Shown here piece after piece: positions 1 to 8,406 of a DNA stretch of 64,000 bases. This stretch comes from Chelatococcus sp. HY11 (GTDB lineage: Bacteria; Pseudomonadota; Alphaproteobacteria; Rhizobiales; Beijerinckiaceae). The notes below the pieces were generated by a model. That model saw nothing but the letters and a program-made list of their open reading frames with translations, was not told where the DNA came from and searched no databases. Positions within the stretch are counted from its first letter, which is position 1. Every line of letters starts with the position of its first letter. A program made the position numbers and the translations under genes. The DNA lies in assembly GCF_018398335.1 (NCBI RefSeq), contig NZ_JAHBRX010000001.1, forward strand, positions 1,922,001 through 1,986,000, written 5' to 3'.

Positions 1-371
1 AGCATGCGCTCGCCAAGCGCGCCCTTGGCCACGTTGATCCAGTACTTGAAGGCGCCGTTGATCAGCACCAGCACCAGGAACATGAGCGACAGGCCAAGCA
101 GCAGCCCGATCTGGTCCACGGTGATTCCGGGGAACAGCGTGATGCGCCCCCAGTTTCCCAGCCATCCCGGCGGCGTGAAGGCGATCTCGAGGAAAATGGC
201 GTCCGTCTTGCCATTTTTGAACGCACCGGCCTGTATCACATCGTTGACGATGCTCTTGGGCAGGTCCAGCGACCAAAAATAGAAGGGAAGCGATGCGAGG
301 ATGACCGCGAAAATGACGAGTTGCTCGCGGCTGGAGTATCGCCAGATATAGCGGAAGAGGCTTTTATCCAC
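1..371 (-). CDS. ABC transporter transmembrane/ATP-binding protein, N-terminal part only
   Basis: The reverse strand is open from a GTG at 371 to the window edge, about 123 residues, starting VDKSLFRYIWRYSSREQLVI. Two hydrophobic stretches are visible (residues about 18-35 and 83-105), and the last residues, YWINVAKGALGERML, resemble the coupling segment of type-1 ABC exporter membrane domains. The rest, including any nucleotide-binding domain, lies outside the window. It is divergent from a glycosyltransferase operon, so export of the glycan or glycolipid made by those enzymes is the likely role. Family assignment is fairly sure; the substrate is inference. Confidence 0.72.
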   Translation of the reverse strand, partial: MDKSLFRYIWRYSSREQLVIFAVILASLPFYFWSLDLPKSIVNDVIQAGAFKNGKTDAIFLEIAFTPPGWLGNWGRITLFPGITVDQIGLLLGLSLMFLVLVLINGAFKYWINVAKGALGERM

Positions 372-543
372 GCAGTTGATTCCGGGCTGACACGCAACGG
401 CAACAAATAGGGCATCTCAATGCGGGCCGCACGTGATGCGTCGTCATCAATAATAGGACTATATAGGCTCCTCCACCATGGACGAAAGCGCCGAAGCAAT
501 CCATAACACGAGAATAGCGGGATCAACCGGCCGGGGGGCTGCC
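372..543. promoter_or_regulatory. Divergent promoter region of the polysaccharide locus
   Basis: Lies between the ABC exporter (minus) and the first glycosyltransferase (plus). A TATATA-like -10 hexamer at about 460-465 could serve the plus-strand operon. It is less GC-rich than the flanking genes. No operator was recognised. Confidence 0.35.
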
Positions 544-1821
544 ATGCCGGCGGCAGTATTCGACGACGAACATATCGGCGAGCTCGTCGATCATCAGCTC
601 CCGGCGACGCCCGCCGCTGAACGGGCGCGCGTCCTCATTTACAGCCACGACACGTTCGGACTCGGGCATCTCCGTCGCTCGCGCGCCATCGCCAACGCGC
701 TGGCGGGCGGCACCGCAGGCGTATCCGTGGTGATCATCTCGGGCTCGCCCGTCATCGGCAATTTCGAGTTCGGATCCGGCGTCGATCACGTGCGCGTGCC
801 GGGGGTCGTGAAGCTGCGCAACGGGGACTACCGAAGCCTCAACCTGAATATCGGCATCGAGGAAACGACAAATCTGCGCGCCGCCATCATTGCGCAGACA
901 GCCCAAAGTTTCCGGCCTGATCTCGTTATCATCGACAAGGAGCCTACGGGTTTTCGTGGCGAGATTCTGCCTGCCCTCAACATCCTGAAACGCAACGGAG
1001 CCCGCCTCGTACTGGGTATCCGCGACGTGATGGACGAGCCCGCGGCGTTGAAGCCCGAATGGGAACGCAAAGGCGGGCTTGAAGCCCTGTCCACCTACTA
1101 CGATGAAATATGGGTCTACGGCCTGCAGCAGTTCTATGAGCCGCTCGCCTGCCTTCCCCTGTCCGAGGAGGTCAGGCAGCGGATCCTCTATACGGGCTAT
1201 TTGCGTCGCGGCCTGCCCCGCGAAGCCAGCATCACCAGCTATCCTCGGATTACGCGCGGGCCCTTCGTGCTCGTGACGACAGGCGGTGGGGGCGACGGCG
1301 AGGACCTGATCGACTGGACGATATCCGCCTATGAGTCTGAGGCTTGCCCCGATATTCCCGCGCTCATCGTTTTCGGTCCGTTCATCAACCGCGAGCAGCG
1401 GCGCGGCTTCATGACACGTATCGCCAAGCATCCGAAGCTCGCGGCGATCTCCTTCGATTCCAAGCTGGAGCTGCTGATGAACCGCGCTTCGGCGGTGGTG
1501 GCCATGGGCGGATACAATACGTTCTGCGAGGTGCTATCCCTCGACAAGCCGACGCTGATCGTGCCGCGCACCACTCCGCGCCTGGAACAGTATATCCGCG
1601 CCGCGCAGGCTGAGCGCCTCGGCCTCATCCGCATGCTGGTGCAAGGCAGCGGCACGGCCAAGGCCATGGCCGATGCCATCAATGACCTCGCCAGCCAGAA
1701 GCGTCCTTCGGAAGTGTTCGTCCCCGGCCTTCTCGATGGCCTCGACGTCATCGGGCGCCGGTTCGGCGACTGGCTTGCCGAGCGGCCGGAACCCGTCGTC
1801 ACGCACCAGGCGGCCGAGTAA
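544..1821 (+). CDS. COG4671-type predicted glycosyltransferase
   Basis: A 425-residue protein from the ATG at 544, which has a G-rich Shine-Dalgarno five bases upstream. An in-frame ATG at 478 would add 22 poorly conserved-looking residues and remains possible. The N-terminal signature HDTFGLGHLRRSRAIA and the C-terminal MGGYNTFCEVLSLDKPTLIV are typical of the MurG-like GT-B fold of COG4671, where the first motif lies in the acceptor-side domain and the second in the nucleotide-sugar pocket. No signal peptide or membrane segment is seen. It opens a four-gene operon of glycosyltransferases, so it should add a sugar to a surface glycan. Donor and acceptor are unknown. Confidence 0.85.
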   Translation: MPAAVFDDEHIGELVDHQLPATPAAERARVLIYSHDTFGLGHLRRSRAIANALAGGTAGVSVVIISGSPVIGNFEFGSGVDHVRVPGVVKLRNGDYRSLNLNIGIEETTNLRAAIIAQTAQSFRPDLVIIDKEPTGFRGEILPALNILKRNGARLVLGIRDVMDEPAALKPEWERKGGLEALSTYYDEIWVYGLQQFYEPLACLPLSEEVRQRILYTGYLRRGLPREASITSYPRITRGPFVLVTTGGGGDGEDLIDWTISAYESEACPDIPALIVFGPFINREQRRGFMTRIAKHPKLAAISFDSKLELLMNRASAVVAMGGYNTFCEVLSLDKPTLIVPRTTPRLEQYIRAAQAERLGLIRMLVQGSGTAKAMADAINDLASQKRPSEVFVPGLLDGLDVIGRRFGDWLAERPEPVVTHQAAE

Positions 1822-1827
1822 CCGGCT

Positions 1828-3168
1828 ATGCCGTTGGAGCAACATCCGTCCGGCGTCATCGCCGTCGTCGTCAAGGGTTACCCGCGTCTCTCCGAAACTT
1901 TCATCGCACAGGAAATCCTGGCGCTCGAGGCGCGTGGCCTGCCGCTCGCGATCTGGTCTCTCCGTCACCCGACGGAAAAGGCGGTGCATCCCATGCACAA
2001 GAAGATCAAGGCCCGGCCAAACTACTTGCCAGAATATCTCTATCAGGAGCCCCTGCGCGTCGCTGCCGGCTTTCTCTGGGGGCTGCGCCAGCGAACGATC
2101 TGGCGCATGCTCGGCACGTTCTGGCGCGACCTGAAGCGCGACATGACCGCGAACCGTGGCCGGCGCCTGGGCCAGGCCTTCGTGCTGGCGCGCGAGCTCC
2201 CAGCGCATACCGGCCATCTCCACGTGCACTATCTGCACACCCCAGCCTCGGTTGTGCGCTATGCGGCGCTGCTGCGTGGCCTGACCTTCAGTTTCTCGGC
2301 ACACGCGAAAGACATCTGGACGACGCCAGACTGGGACATCCGGGAGAAGATCACAGACAGTGCGTGGGGGGTGACGTGCACGAGGGATGGGCACATCAGA
2401 CTGTCCGGGCTTTCGCCGTCGGATGCGTCCCGGCCCGGACGTGTCGAGCTCGTCTATCACGGGCTCGATCTCAGCCGCTTCCCGACGCCGCCGCAACGCC
2501 CGCCGCGCGACGGCTCGGATCCGGCGGACCCCGTCCGTATCGTCACCGTCGGGCGCGCCGTCGCCAAGAAGGGCTTCGACGATCTTCTCGCGGCGCTTGC
2601 CGCCCTGCCCGATGGTCTGCACTGGCAGTTCGTGCATATCGGCGGCGGTGAACTGCTTGGTGACCTCAAGCAGCAGGCCGCGCGCGAGGGGATAGCGGGG
2701 CGCGTAGCGTTCCTGGGCGCCAAGGCACAGCCGGACGTCATCACCATGATGCGTGAGGCGGATCTGTTCGTCTTGCCGGCCAAGGAGGCGAAATCCGGTG
2801 ATCGCGACGGGCTGCCCAATGTTTTAATGGAAGCGGCCAGCCAGGAGCTCGCGATCGTAGCGAGCGACTTCGCCGGAATCCCTGAATTCCTGCGCGACGG
2901 GCGCGAGGGCGTGCTTGTACCGCCCGGTCGCTGGGATCTTCTCGCCAATGCCATCAATCTGCTGGCGCGGGACCCGAAACGTCGCGCGCTTCTTGGGCAG
3001 GCCGCGGCGAGCAGGCTCGCGCGGGATTTTTCCATGGAGGCCGGGATCGAGCTTCTTGCGGCAAAGTTTCGCGCCCAGCTCGGCGAAGATCGCGCGCCGT
3101 CCGTCGATGGGGACGGCACAGGCGAGGCTGAGACGGAACGCGCCCTGGTGGCAGCGCCGACGGAATGA
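1828..3168 (+). CDS. GT4-family glycosyltransferase
   Basis: A 446-residue cytoplasmic GT-B enzyme. The C-terminal half carries RIVTVGRAVAKKGFDDLL, the usual start of the Glycos_transf_1 domain (about residue 235), and the acidic EX7E-type motif DGLPNVLMEAASQE near residue 330. The N-terminal part (KGYPRLSETFIAQEILALE) matches the WcaL/colanic-acid-type subgroup. It starts six bases after the previous stop and its own stop overlaps the next start, so it is translated with the other glycosyltransferases. Sugar specificity cannot be read from sequence. Confidence 0.87.
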   Translation: MPLEQHPSGVIAVVVKGYPRLSETFIAQEILALEARGLPLAIWSLRHPTEKAVHPMHKKIKARPNYLPEYLYQEPLRVAAGFLWGLRQRTIWRMLGTFWRDLKRDMTANRGRRLGQAFVLARELPAHTGHLHVHYLHTPASVVRYAALLRGLTFSFSAHAKDIWTTPDWDIREKITDSAWGVTCTRDGHIRLSGLSPSDASRPGRVELVYHGLDLSRFPTPPQRPPRDGSDPADPVRIVTVGRAVAKKGFDDLLAALAALPDGLHWQFVHIGGGELLGDLKQQAAREGIAGRVAFLGAKAQPDVITMMREADLFVLPAKEAKSGDRDGLPNVLMEAASQELAIVASDFAGIPEFLRDGREGVLVPPGRWDLLANAINLLARDPKRRALLGQAAASRLARDFSMEAGIELLAAKFRAQLGEDRAPSVDGDGTGEAETERALVAAPTE

Positions 3169-4304
3169 GCGCGATCGCGTTCTATGCTCCCCTCAAGCCG
3201 CCGGATCATCCCGTCGCTTCCGGCGACCGTCGGATGGCGCGGCTGCTGCTGAAGGCGCTGGCGCGGGCAGGTTTTGCCCCCTGCGTCGCAACCACCCTGC
3301 GCAGCTTCGATGGCGCCGGCGAGCCCGCGCTGCAAAGAGCGTTGCGGGACGCGAGCCTTGTCGAGGCTGATCGACTCGCCGGGGCATGGCGCGCGCTCCG
3401 CCCGGCCGACCGGCCGGCTCTCTGGTTCACCTATCACGTCTATTACAAGGCACCCGACTGGATCGGCCCGCGCGTCGCCGCGGCGCTCGGCATCCCCTAT
3501 GTGGTCGCGGAGGGTTCGCGCGCGTCGAAACGCGCCGATGGCCCATGGCACCTCGGCCACGCTGGCGCGGAGGCGGCGCTTGACACAGCGGCCATCGTTT
3601 TCGTGATGAATGAGGCGGATCGCCCTGCCCTCGCCGCGATGAGCCGCCCCGGCCAGCAGCTCATAGCGCTCCCCCCCTTCATCGATACGCCACAAGCCGC
3701 GAGGGATCGCCGCTCGCGGCGCAGCGAAGATCCTTGCCGCCTCCTCGCCGTGGCGATGATGCGCCATGGCGACAAGCTCGCGAGCTACCGGCTCCTGGCG
3801 CAGGCGCTTCGACAGGTGTCCGATCATCTGCCATGGCGTCTGGACGTCGTCGGTGATGGCCCGACGCGGGCGGAGGTGGAGGCGCTGTTTGCTCCCTTTG
3901 GCGAGCGCATCACATTCCACGGCCTGGTGAACGACGAAAACCGCATGGCGGGGTTCTATGCCAATGCGGAGCTCCTCGTCTGGCCGGCCGTCAATGAAGC
4001 TTATGGCATGATTTTTCTCGAGGCGGCTGTCCAGGGGTGCCCAGCGATCGCCGGCGCCTACGGGGGTGTGCCGGGGGTGATCCGCGACGGTGAGAGCGGC
4101 GTGCTGGTGTCTCCCGGCGATGCCAGCGTCTTTTCCGCGGCTCTCTCGAAGCTGCTTGGAGATCCCGCGCATCGTGCCGCCATGGGGGAAGCCGCTCGCA
4201 ACTTCGTGCGGAGCGAACGGAGTCTCACCGGCGCAGCCCAGATCCTGCATCGGTCGCTCGCGCCCCTCATCGCCAACACGTCCGAGACAACAGGGATAGG
4301 ATGA
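3165..4304 (+). CDS. GT4-family glycosyltransferase
   Basis: A 379-residue glycosyltransferase whose ATG overlaps the previous TGA in an ATGA junction, implying coupled translation. The Glycos_transf_1 half is recognisable by LDVVGDGPTRAEVEALF, ERITFHGLVNDE and NEAYGMIFLEAAVQG (EX7E motif, near residue 270), followed by AGAYGGVPGVIRDGESGVLV. The N-terminal domain is less conserved, with YHVYYKAPDWIGPRVA, as in glycosyltransferases acting on lipid-linked or surface glycans. No membrane segment. Third step of the locus by position; the real reaction order is unknown. Confidence 0.87.
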   Translation: MSAIAFYAPLKPPDHPVASGDRRMARLLLKALARAGFAPCVATTLRSFDGAGEPALQRALRDASLVEADRLAGAWRALRPADRPALWFTYHVYYKAPDWIGPRVAAALGIPYVVAEGSRASKRADGPWHLGHAGAEAALDTAAIVFVMNEADRPALAAMSRPGQQLIALPPFIDTPQAARDRRSRRSEDPCRLLAVAMMRHGDKLASYRLLAQALRQVSDHLPWRLDVVGDGPTRAEVEALFAPFGERITFHGLVNDENRMAGFYANAELLVWPAVNEAYGMIFLEAAVQGCPAIAGAYGGVPGVIRDGESGVLVSPGDASVFSAALSKLLGDPAHRAAMGEAARNFVRSERSLTGAAQILHRSLAPLIANTSETTGIG

Positions 4305-6271
4305 AGATCCTCGTCAGCGTCACCCATCTCCTCGGGGTCGGGCATCTCAACCGGGCAGCGGCCATCGCCCGCGCGTTCGCGGCGGCCGGACATCAGGTCA
4401 CCCTGGCTTCGGGCGGCATGCCCTCGCCCTTGCTCGACAGCACGGGCTTCACGGTCATCCAGCTCCCGCCGGTGCGGGTCGAGGGCACTGCTTTCTCGCA
4501 TCTTCTCGATGCGTCCGGCGAAGCAGCTTCCCCCGCGCATCTTGAGGCCCGCGCCGCGAAACTGGTAGCGACGCTTCGCGCGCTTCGCCCGGATGTCGTC
4601 ATTACCGAGCTGTTTCCCTTCGGCCGCAGGGCGCTCGCCGCCGAACATCTCGCTCTGCTCAACGCCGCCCATGCACTGCGCCCGCGTCCGCTGGTGCTGT
4701 CGTCGGCGCGCGACGTGCTGGCCGCCTCGCGCCGGCCGGAGCGTATCGCTCAGAGCCATGCGCACCTGCGCGCCTTCTATGACGCGGTGCTGGTGCACGG
4801 GGACCCGGCGGTGCTGCCTCTGGAGGCAAGCTGGCCGGTCGATGATGGTGTGGGGGCCCTCCTTCGCTATACGGGCTATATTGACGATGGATCCGCGGCG
4901 ATCGTGCGGTCGGACGCCATCAACCCAGTCCCTCAGGGCGAAATCCTCGTATCCGGCGGGGGGAGCGCAGCGTCCCTGCCGGTCTATCGTGCCGCGATCG
5001 GGGCAGCGACGATCCTTACCGGCCACCGCTGGCGACTTCTGGTCGGTGCGGGCGTGAGTGAAGCGGATTTTAAGTCTCTCCTCGAAGCCGCGCCTGACCA
5101 TCTCACGGTCGAGCGCGCGCGGCGCGACTTTCCCGCCTTGCTCGCCCGCGCGGCAGTCGCCGTCAGCCAGTTCGGCTACAATACCGCCGTCGACCTGCTG
5201 CGCGCGGGAACCCGTGCGGTCGTCGTGCCTTTTGAGGACGGCGGCGAGACTGAACAGCGCCTGCGCGCCGAGCGTTTCGCCCGCGAGGGGCTGGTCACGG
5301 TGCTGCCGCAGGCGGAATTATCGGCGAACCGCCTCGCCGAGGCTGTGCGTGCTGCGCTGGCCAGGCCACAGCCACAAGCTGCATCGATCGACCGGGACGG
5401 CCTCAACCGCAGCGTCGCCATCATCGCGGAGCTCGCCGCCGCGCCCCTGCGGGGGACGACCGTCCCGCTGGCCTCGCCCGCCATTCTGCCGGATACCTCA
5501 GGGCTCTGGGCCGCGCTGGACGAAGCCCTCGGCCGGCGTGCCGATCGCGGCGCCGCCCTGGGTGTCTGGTGGCGCGACGACGATGCCGTCGCGCCGACCG
5601 CAGCGCTCGACAGGCTGCTGGCGATGAGCGCCCGGCAGGGAATGCCGATCGCGCTCGCCGTCATTCCTGAGCGCGCTTCGCGCGAGCTCGCGGCGCGCCT
5701 TGCCGCCGAGCCCTCGGTCGATGTGCTGGTGCACGGCTATGGCCACCATAACCACGCCCCGGCCGGCGAGAAGAAGGCGGAGTTCGGCGGCCACCGGCCG
5801 CTGGAGGCGTTGCAGGACGAAGCGCGGGCCGGGCTCGAACGCCTGCACGCCCTGATGCCAGGCAAGCTCGTTCCGGCCTTCGTGCCACCGTGGAACCGGA
5901 TCGCTCCAGAACTGGCCGCGACGCTCCCGGCGCTGGGCTATCGAGGCCTCTCGACGTTCAAGACGCGCAGATCACTTGCGGGCCTCGTTGTTGCCAATTG
6001 CCACTGCGATCCGATCGACTGGCATGGAAGCCGCAGTCTCGTCGACCCACATATCGTCATTAACCGGCTCGCAGGCGAGATCCTCGCCATGCCCGACGAT
6101 GAGCCCATCGGCCTCCTGACCCATCATCTGGTTCATGATGAGGCGATCTGGCGCTTCTGCGAGGATCTCCTCGCGCATCTGATGGCCTCGGCCGTCGTGA
6201 GGCCGCTCGCCGGGCGCGCCATCTTTACACGCGACGGCGCTCCCCAGGTGGAGGTCGCCGCGCCGCAATGA
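4301..6271 (+). CDS. Fused COG4671-type glycosyltransferase and polysaccharide deacetylase
   Basis: A 656-residue two-domain protein with an ATGA overlap to the preceding gene. Residues 1 to about 370 form a second COG4671-like glycosyltransferase (LLGVGHLNRAAAIARAF; SQFGYNTAVDLLRAGTRAVV near 288; VPFEDGGETEQRLRAERF). Residues about 400-656 resemble a NodB-fold deacetylase: WWRDDDA near 423 supplies the metal/catalytic aspartates, HGYGHHNH near 477 the two metal histidines, and FVPPWNR near 527 the proline/arginine motif. No signal peptide is present, so deacetylation would occur in the cytoplasm on a precursor, perhaps the sugar just added. The domain order is clear; the coupled function is inference. 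Confidence 0.86.
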   Translation: MKILVSVTHLLGVGHLNRAAAIARAFAAAGHQVTLASGGMPSPLLDSTGFTVIQLPPVRVEGTAFSHLLDASGEAASPAHLEARAAKLVATLRALRPDVVITELFPFGRRALAAEHLALLNAAHALRPRPLVLSSARDVLAASRRPERIAQSHAHLRAFYDAVLVHGDPAVLPLEASWPVDDGVGALLRYTGYIDDGSAAIVRSDAINPVPQGEILVSGGGSAASLPVYRAAIGAATILTGHRWRLLVGAGVSEADFKSLLEAAPDHLTVERARRDFPALLARAAVAVSQFGYNTAVDLLRAGTRAVVVPFEDGGETEQRLRAERFAREGLVTVLPQAELSANRLAEAVRAALARPQPQAASIDRDGLNRSVAIIAELAAAPLRGTTVPLASPAILPDTSGLWAALDEALGRRADRGAALGVWWRDDDAVAPTAALDRLLAMSARQGMPIALAVIPERASRELAARLAAEPSVDVLVHGYGHHNHAPAGEKKAEFGGHRPLEALQDEARAGLERLHALMPGKLVPAFVPPWNRIAPELAATLPALGYRGLSTFKTRRSLAGLVVANCHCDPIDWHGSRSLVDPHIVINRLAGEILAMPDDEPIGLLTHHLVHDEAIWRFCEDLLAHLMASAVVRPLAGRAIFTRDGAPQVEVAAPQ

Positions 6272-6495
6272 CAATCAGAAGGATTTCGCCGGCGAAACTC
6301 ATGCAATATGGCGTGACAGACCAGAAATTGCGCCGGATCAATTACTTAGAGCCTGATCCGCGCAACTATCGGGTAACGGGTTAGGCAAGAGCACCGATTT
6401 GCACACAACACGCAGAAAGTCCGTCTCGATAAAGTGACAGACTCCTGTAATAGATTAATGTTGATAAGATCGCCGTGGGCGTCGGAGGGGAATCT
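6272..6495 (+). promoter_or_regulatory. Upstream region of the peptide-type ABC importer
   Basis: A 224-base gap, AT-richer than its neighbours, with GTGACA and TAATGT spaced like -35/-10 elements at about 6435-6465. A GGAGGGG Shine-Dalgarno at 6484-6490 decides the start of the following gene at GTG 6496. No riboswitch fold was recognised. Confidence 0.35.
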
Positions 6496-8406
6496 GTGAG
6501 TGCGATGGACAAGACCGGCAAGCCGCCAAGCGGGCCTCTGCTCGCCGTCCGCGGTCTTGAAGTCACTTTCACCGGTGACCACGCGGCCTTTCGCGCACTC
6601 GACGGCGTCTCCCTGACGATCGAGGCCGGGCGAACGGTCGCCCTTGTCGGCGAATCCGGTTCCGGCAAGTCCGTCACCTCGCAGGCTATTCTTGGCATCC
6701 TCCCTAAGACCGGACACGTCACCGGCGGAGAGATCCTGTTCAGGGATCCGGCGCATCACCACGGTGCCGGCGAGCCAATCGACATCGCGCGTCTCGACCC
6801 GGAATCGGAGGCCATGCGGGCGCTGCGTGGTGGCCGCATCGCGATGATCTTCCAGGAACCGATGACCTCGCTGTCCCCCGTGCACACGGTCGGCGACCAG
6901 GTCAGCGAAGCGGTGATGCTGCATCAGAAGGTATCCGCCGCGGAAGCGAAGGCCCTGTCCATCGCCGTCTTCGAGCGCGTCGGTTTTCCCAATCCCGAGC
7001 GCACGTTCGACACCTATCCCTTCGAGCTTTCCGGCGGAATGCGCCAGCGCGCGATGATCGCCATGGCGCTGATCTGCCGCCCAGCGCTCCTGATCGCCGA
7101 CGAGCCGACGACCGCGCTCGACGTGACCACCCAGGCCCAAATCCTCGACCTGATGCGGGAGTTGCAGGCCGAGACCGGCATGGCGATCCTCCTGATCACC
7201 CATGATCTCGGCATCGTCGCCAACATGGCCGACGACATCGCCGTGATGTATCGCGGCCGTATCGTGGAATCCGGCACCCGCGAGGCGTTGTTCCGCGATC
7301 CGCAGCATCCCTATCTCGAGGCGCTCCTGCGCGCCGTGCCGCGTTTCGACATGCCACCCGGAGAGCGGCTGACCCCCATCCGCGAGGTGGCGTCAACGGG
7401 CATCATCGAGGCCACGCCGAAGATGGTGCGCGCGCAGCCGAAGGGCCCGGTGCTCGTCGCCGAGGGAATTGGCAAGACCTATACCCTGCGCAGCGGCTGG
7501 TTCTCCGGTCGAACGAAAACCTTGCGCGCCATCGACGAGGTGAGCCTCGCGCTGCCATCGGGAAAGACCCTCGGCCTCGTCGGCGAATCCGGTTGCGGCA
7601 AAACGACCGTCTCGAAGATCATCATGCGGGCGATCGATCCGGACGGGGGGCGTGTGCTCTTCGACGACGGCAGCGGTCCCCGCGATATCAGCAAGCTGGA
7701 GGGCGATGATCTCTTCGCCTATCGTCGCGCGATCCAGATCGTCTTCCAGGACCCGTTCTCGTCGCTCAACCCGCGCATGACGGTCTATGAGGCGCTGATC
7801 GAGCCGCTCGTCATCCATCGCATCGGGACGAGCGAGGAGCGTTTCGCCAAGGCGAAGATGTTGATGGAGCTCGTCGGCCTCGACAAACGCTATCTCCGGC
7901 GCTACCCGCATTCCTTCTCGGGCGGCCAGCGCCAGCGCATCGGTATCGCCCGGGCGCTCGCCCTGTCACCGCGGGTGCTCGTGCTCGATGAGCCGGTATC
8001 GGCGCTCGACGTCTCGGTGCAGGCGCAGATCCTCAATCTCCTGAAGGACTTGCAGAGCGCACTCGGCCTCTCCTACCTGTTCGTGTCCCACAATCTGGCG
8101 GTGGTCGACTATCTCGCCGACACCATCGCCGTGATGTGCCGGGGCCATATCGTCGAGGAGGCGCCGAAGGCGTCGCTGTTCCGCAACCCGGCCCATCCCT
8201 ATACGCGCGCGCTTCTCGCGGCGGTGCCGAGCCCCGACCTCGACCATCCGCTCGATTTCAACGCCTTGCGTTCGGACCGCTTTTCCGATCCCGAAAAATG
8301 GCCGGAGCCTTTCCGGCTCGCGCCAGGTCTCGCGAGCACAATGCACGAGATCGAACCGGGCCATCGCGTTCGCATGAACCTGACCGGTGAAAGGAGGGCT
8401 GCATGA
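6496..8406 (+). CDS. Dipeptide/oligopeptide ABC transporter, fused double ATPase
   Basis: A 636-residue protein with two complete nucleotide-binding domains in tandem, as in YejF/GsiA. Domain 1 has Walker A GESGSGKS, signature LSGGMRQR and Walker [14 protein letters not shown]. Domain 2 has [16 protein letters not shown] and [12 protein letters not shown]. Each is followed by the oligopeptide-transporter helper region ([24 protein letters not shown]). GTG 6496 is preferred to the in-frame GTG 6475 because GGAGGGG sits five bases before it. Its stop overlaps the binding-protein gene. It energises uptake through the two permeases downstream. Confidence 0.93.
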   Translation: MSAMDKTGKPPSGPLLAVRGLEVTFTGDHAAFRALDGVSLTIEAGRTVALVGESGSGKSVTSQAILGILPKTGHVTGGEILFRDPAHHHGAGEPIDIARLDPESEAMRALRGGRIAMIFQEPMTSLSPVHTVGDQVSEAVMLHQKVSAAEAKALSIAVFERVGFPNPERTFDTYPFELSGGMRQRAMIAMALICRPALLIADEPTTALDVTTQAQILDLMRELQAETGMAILLITHDLGIVANMADDIAVMYRGRIVESGTREALFRDPQHPYLEALLRAVPRFDMPPGERLTPIREVASTGIIEATPKMVRAQPKGPVLVAEGIGKTYTLRSGWFSGRTKTLRAIDEVSLALPSGKTLGLVGESGCGKTTVSKIIMRAIDPDGGRVLFDDGSGPRDISKLEGDDLFAYRRAIQIVFQDPFSSLNPRMTVYEALIEPLVIHRIGTSEERFAKAKMLMELVGLDKRYLRRYPHSFSGGQRQRIGIARALALSPRVLVLDEPVSALDVSVQAQILNLLKDLQSALGLSYLFVSHNLAVVDYLADTIAVMCRGHIVEEAPKASLFRNPAHPYTRALLAAVPSPDLDHPLDFNALRSDRFSDPEKWPEPFRLAPGLASTMHEIEPGHRVRMNLTGERRAA

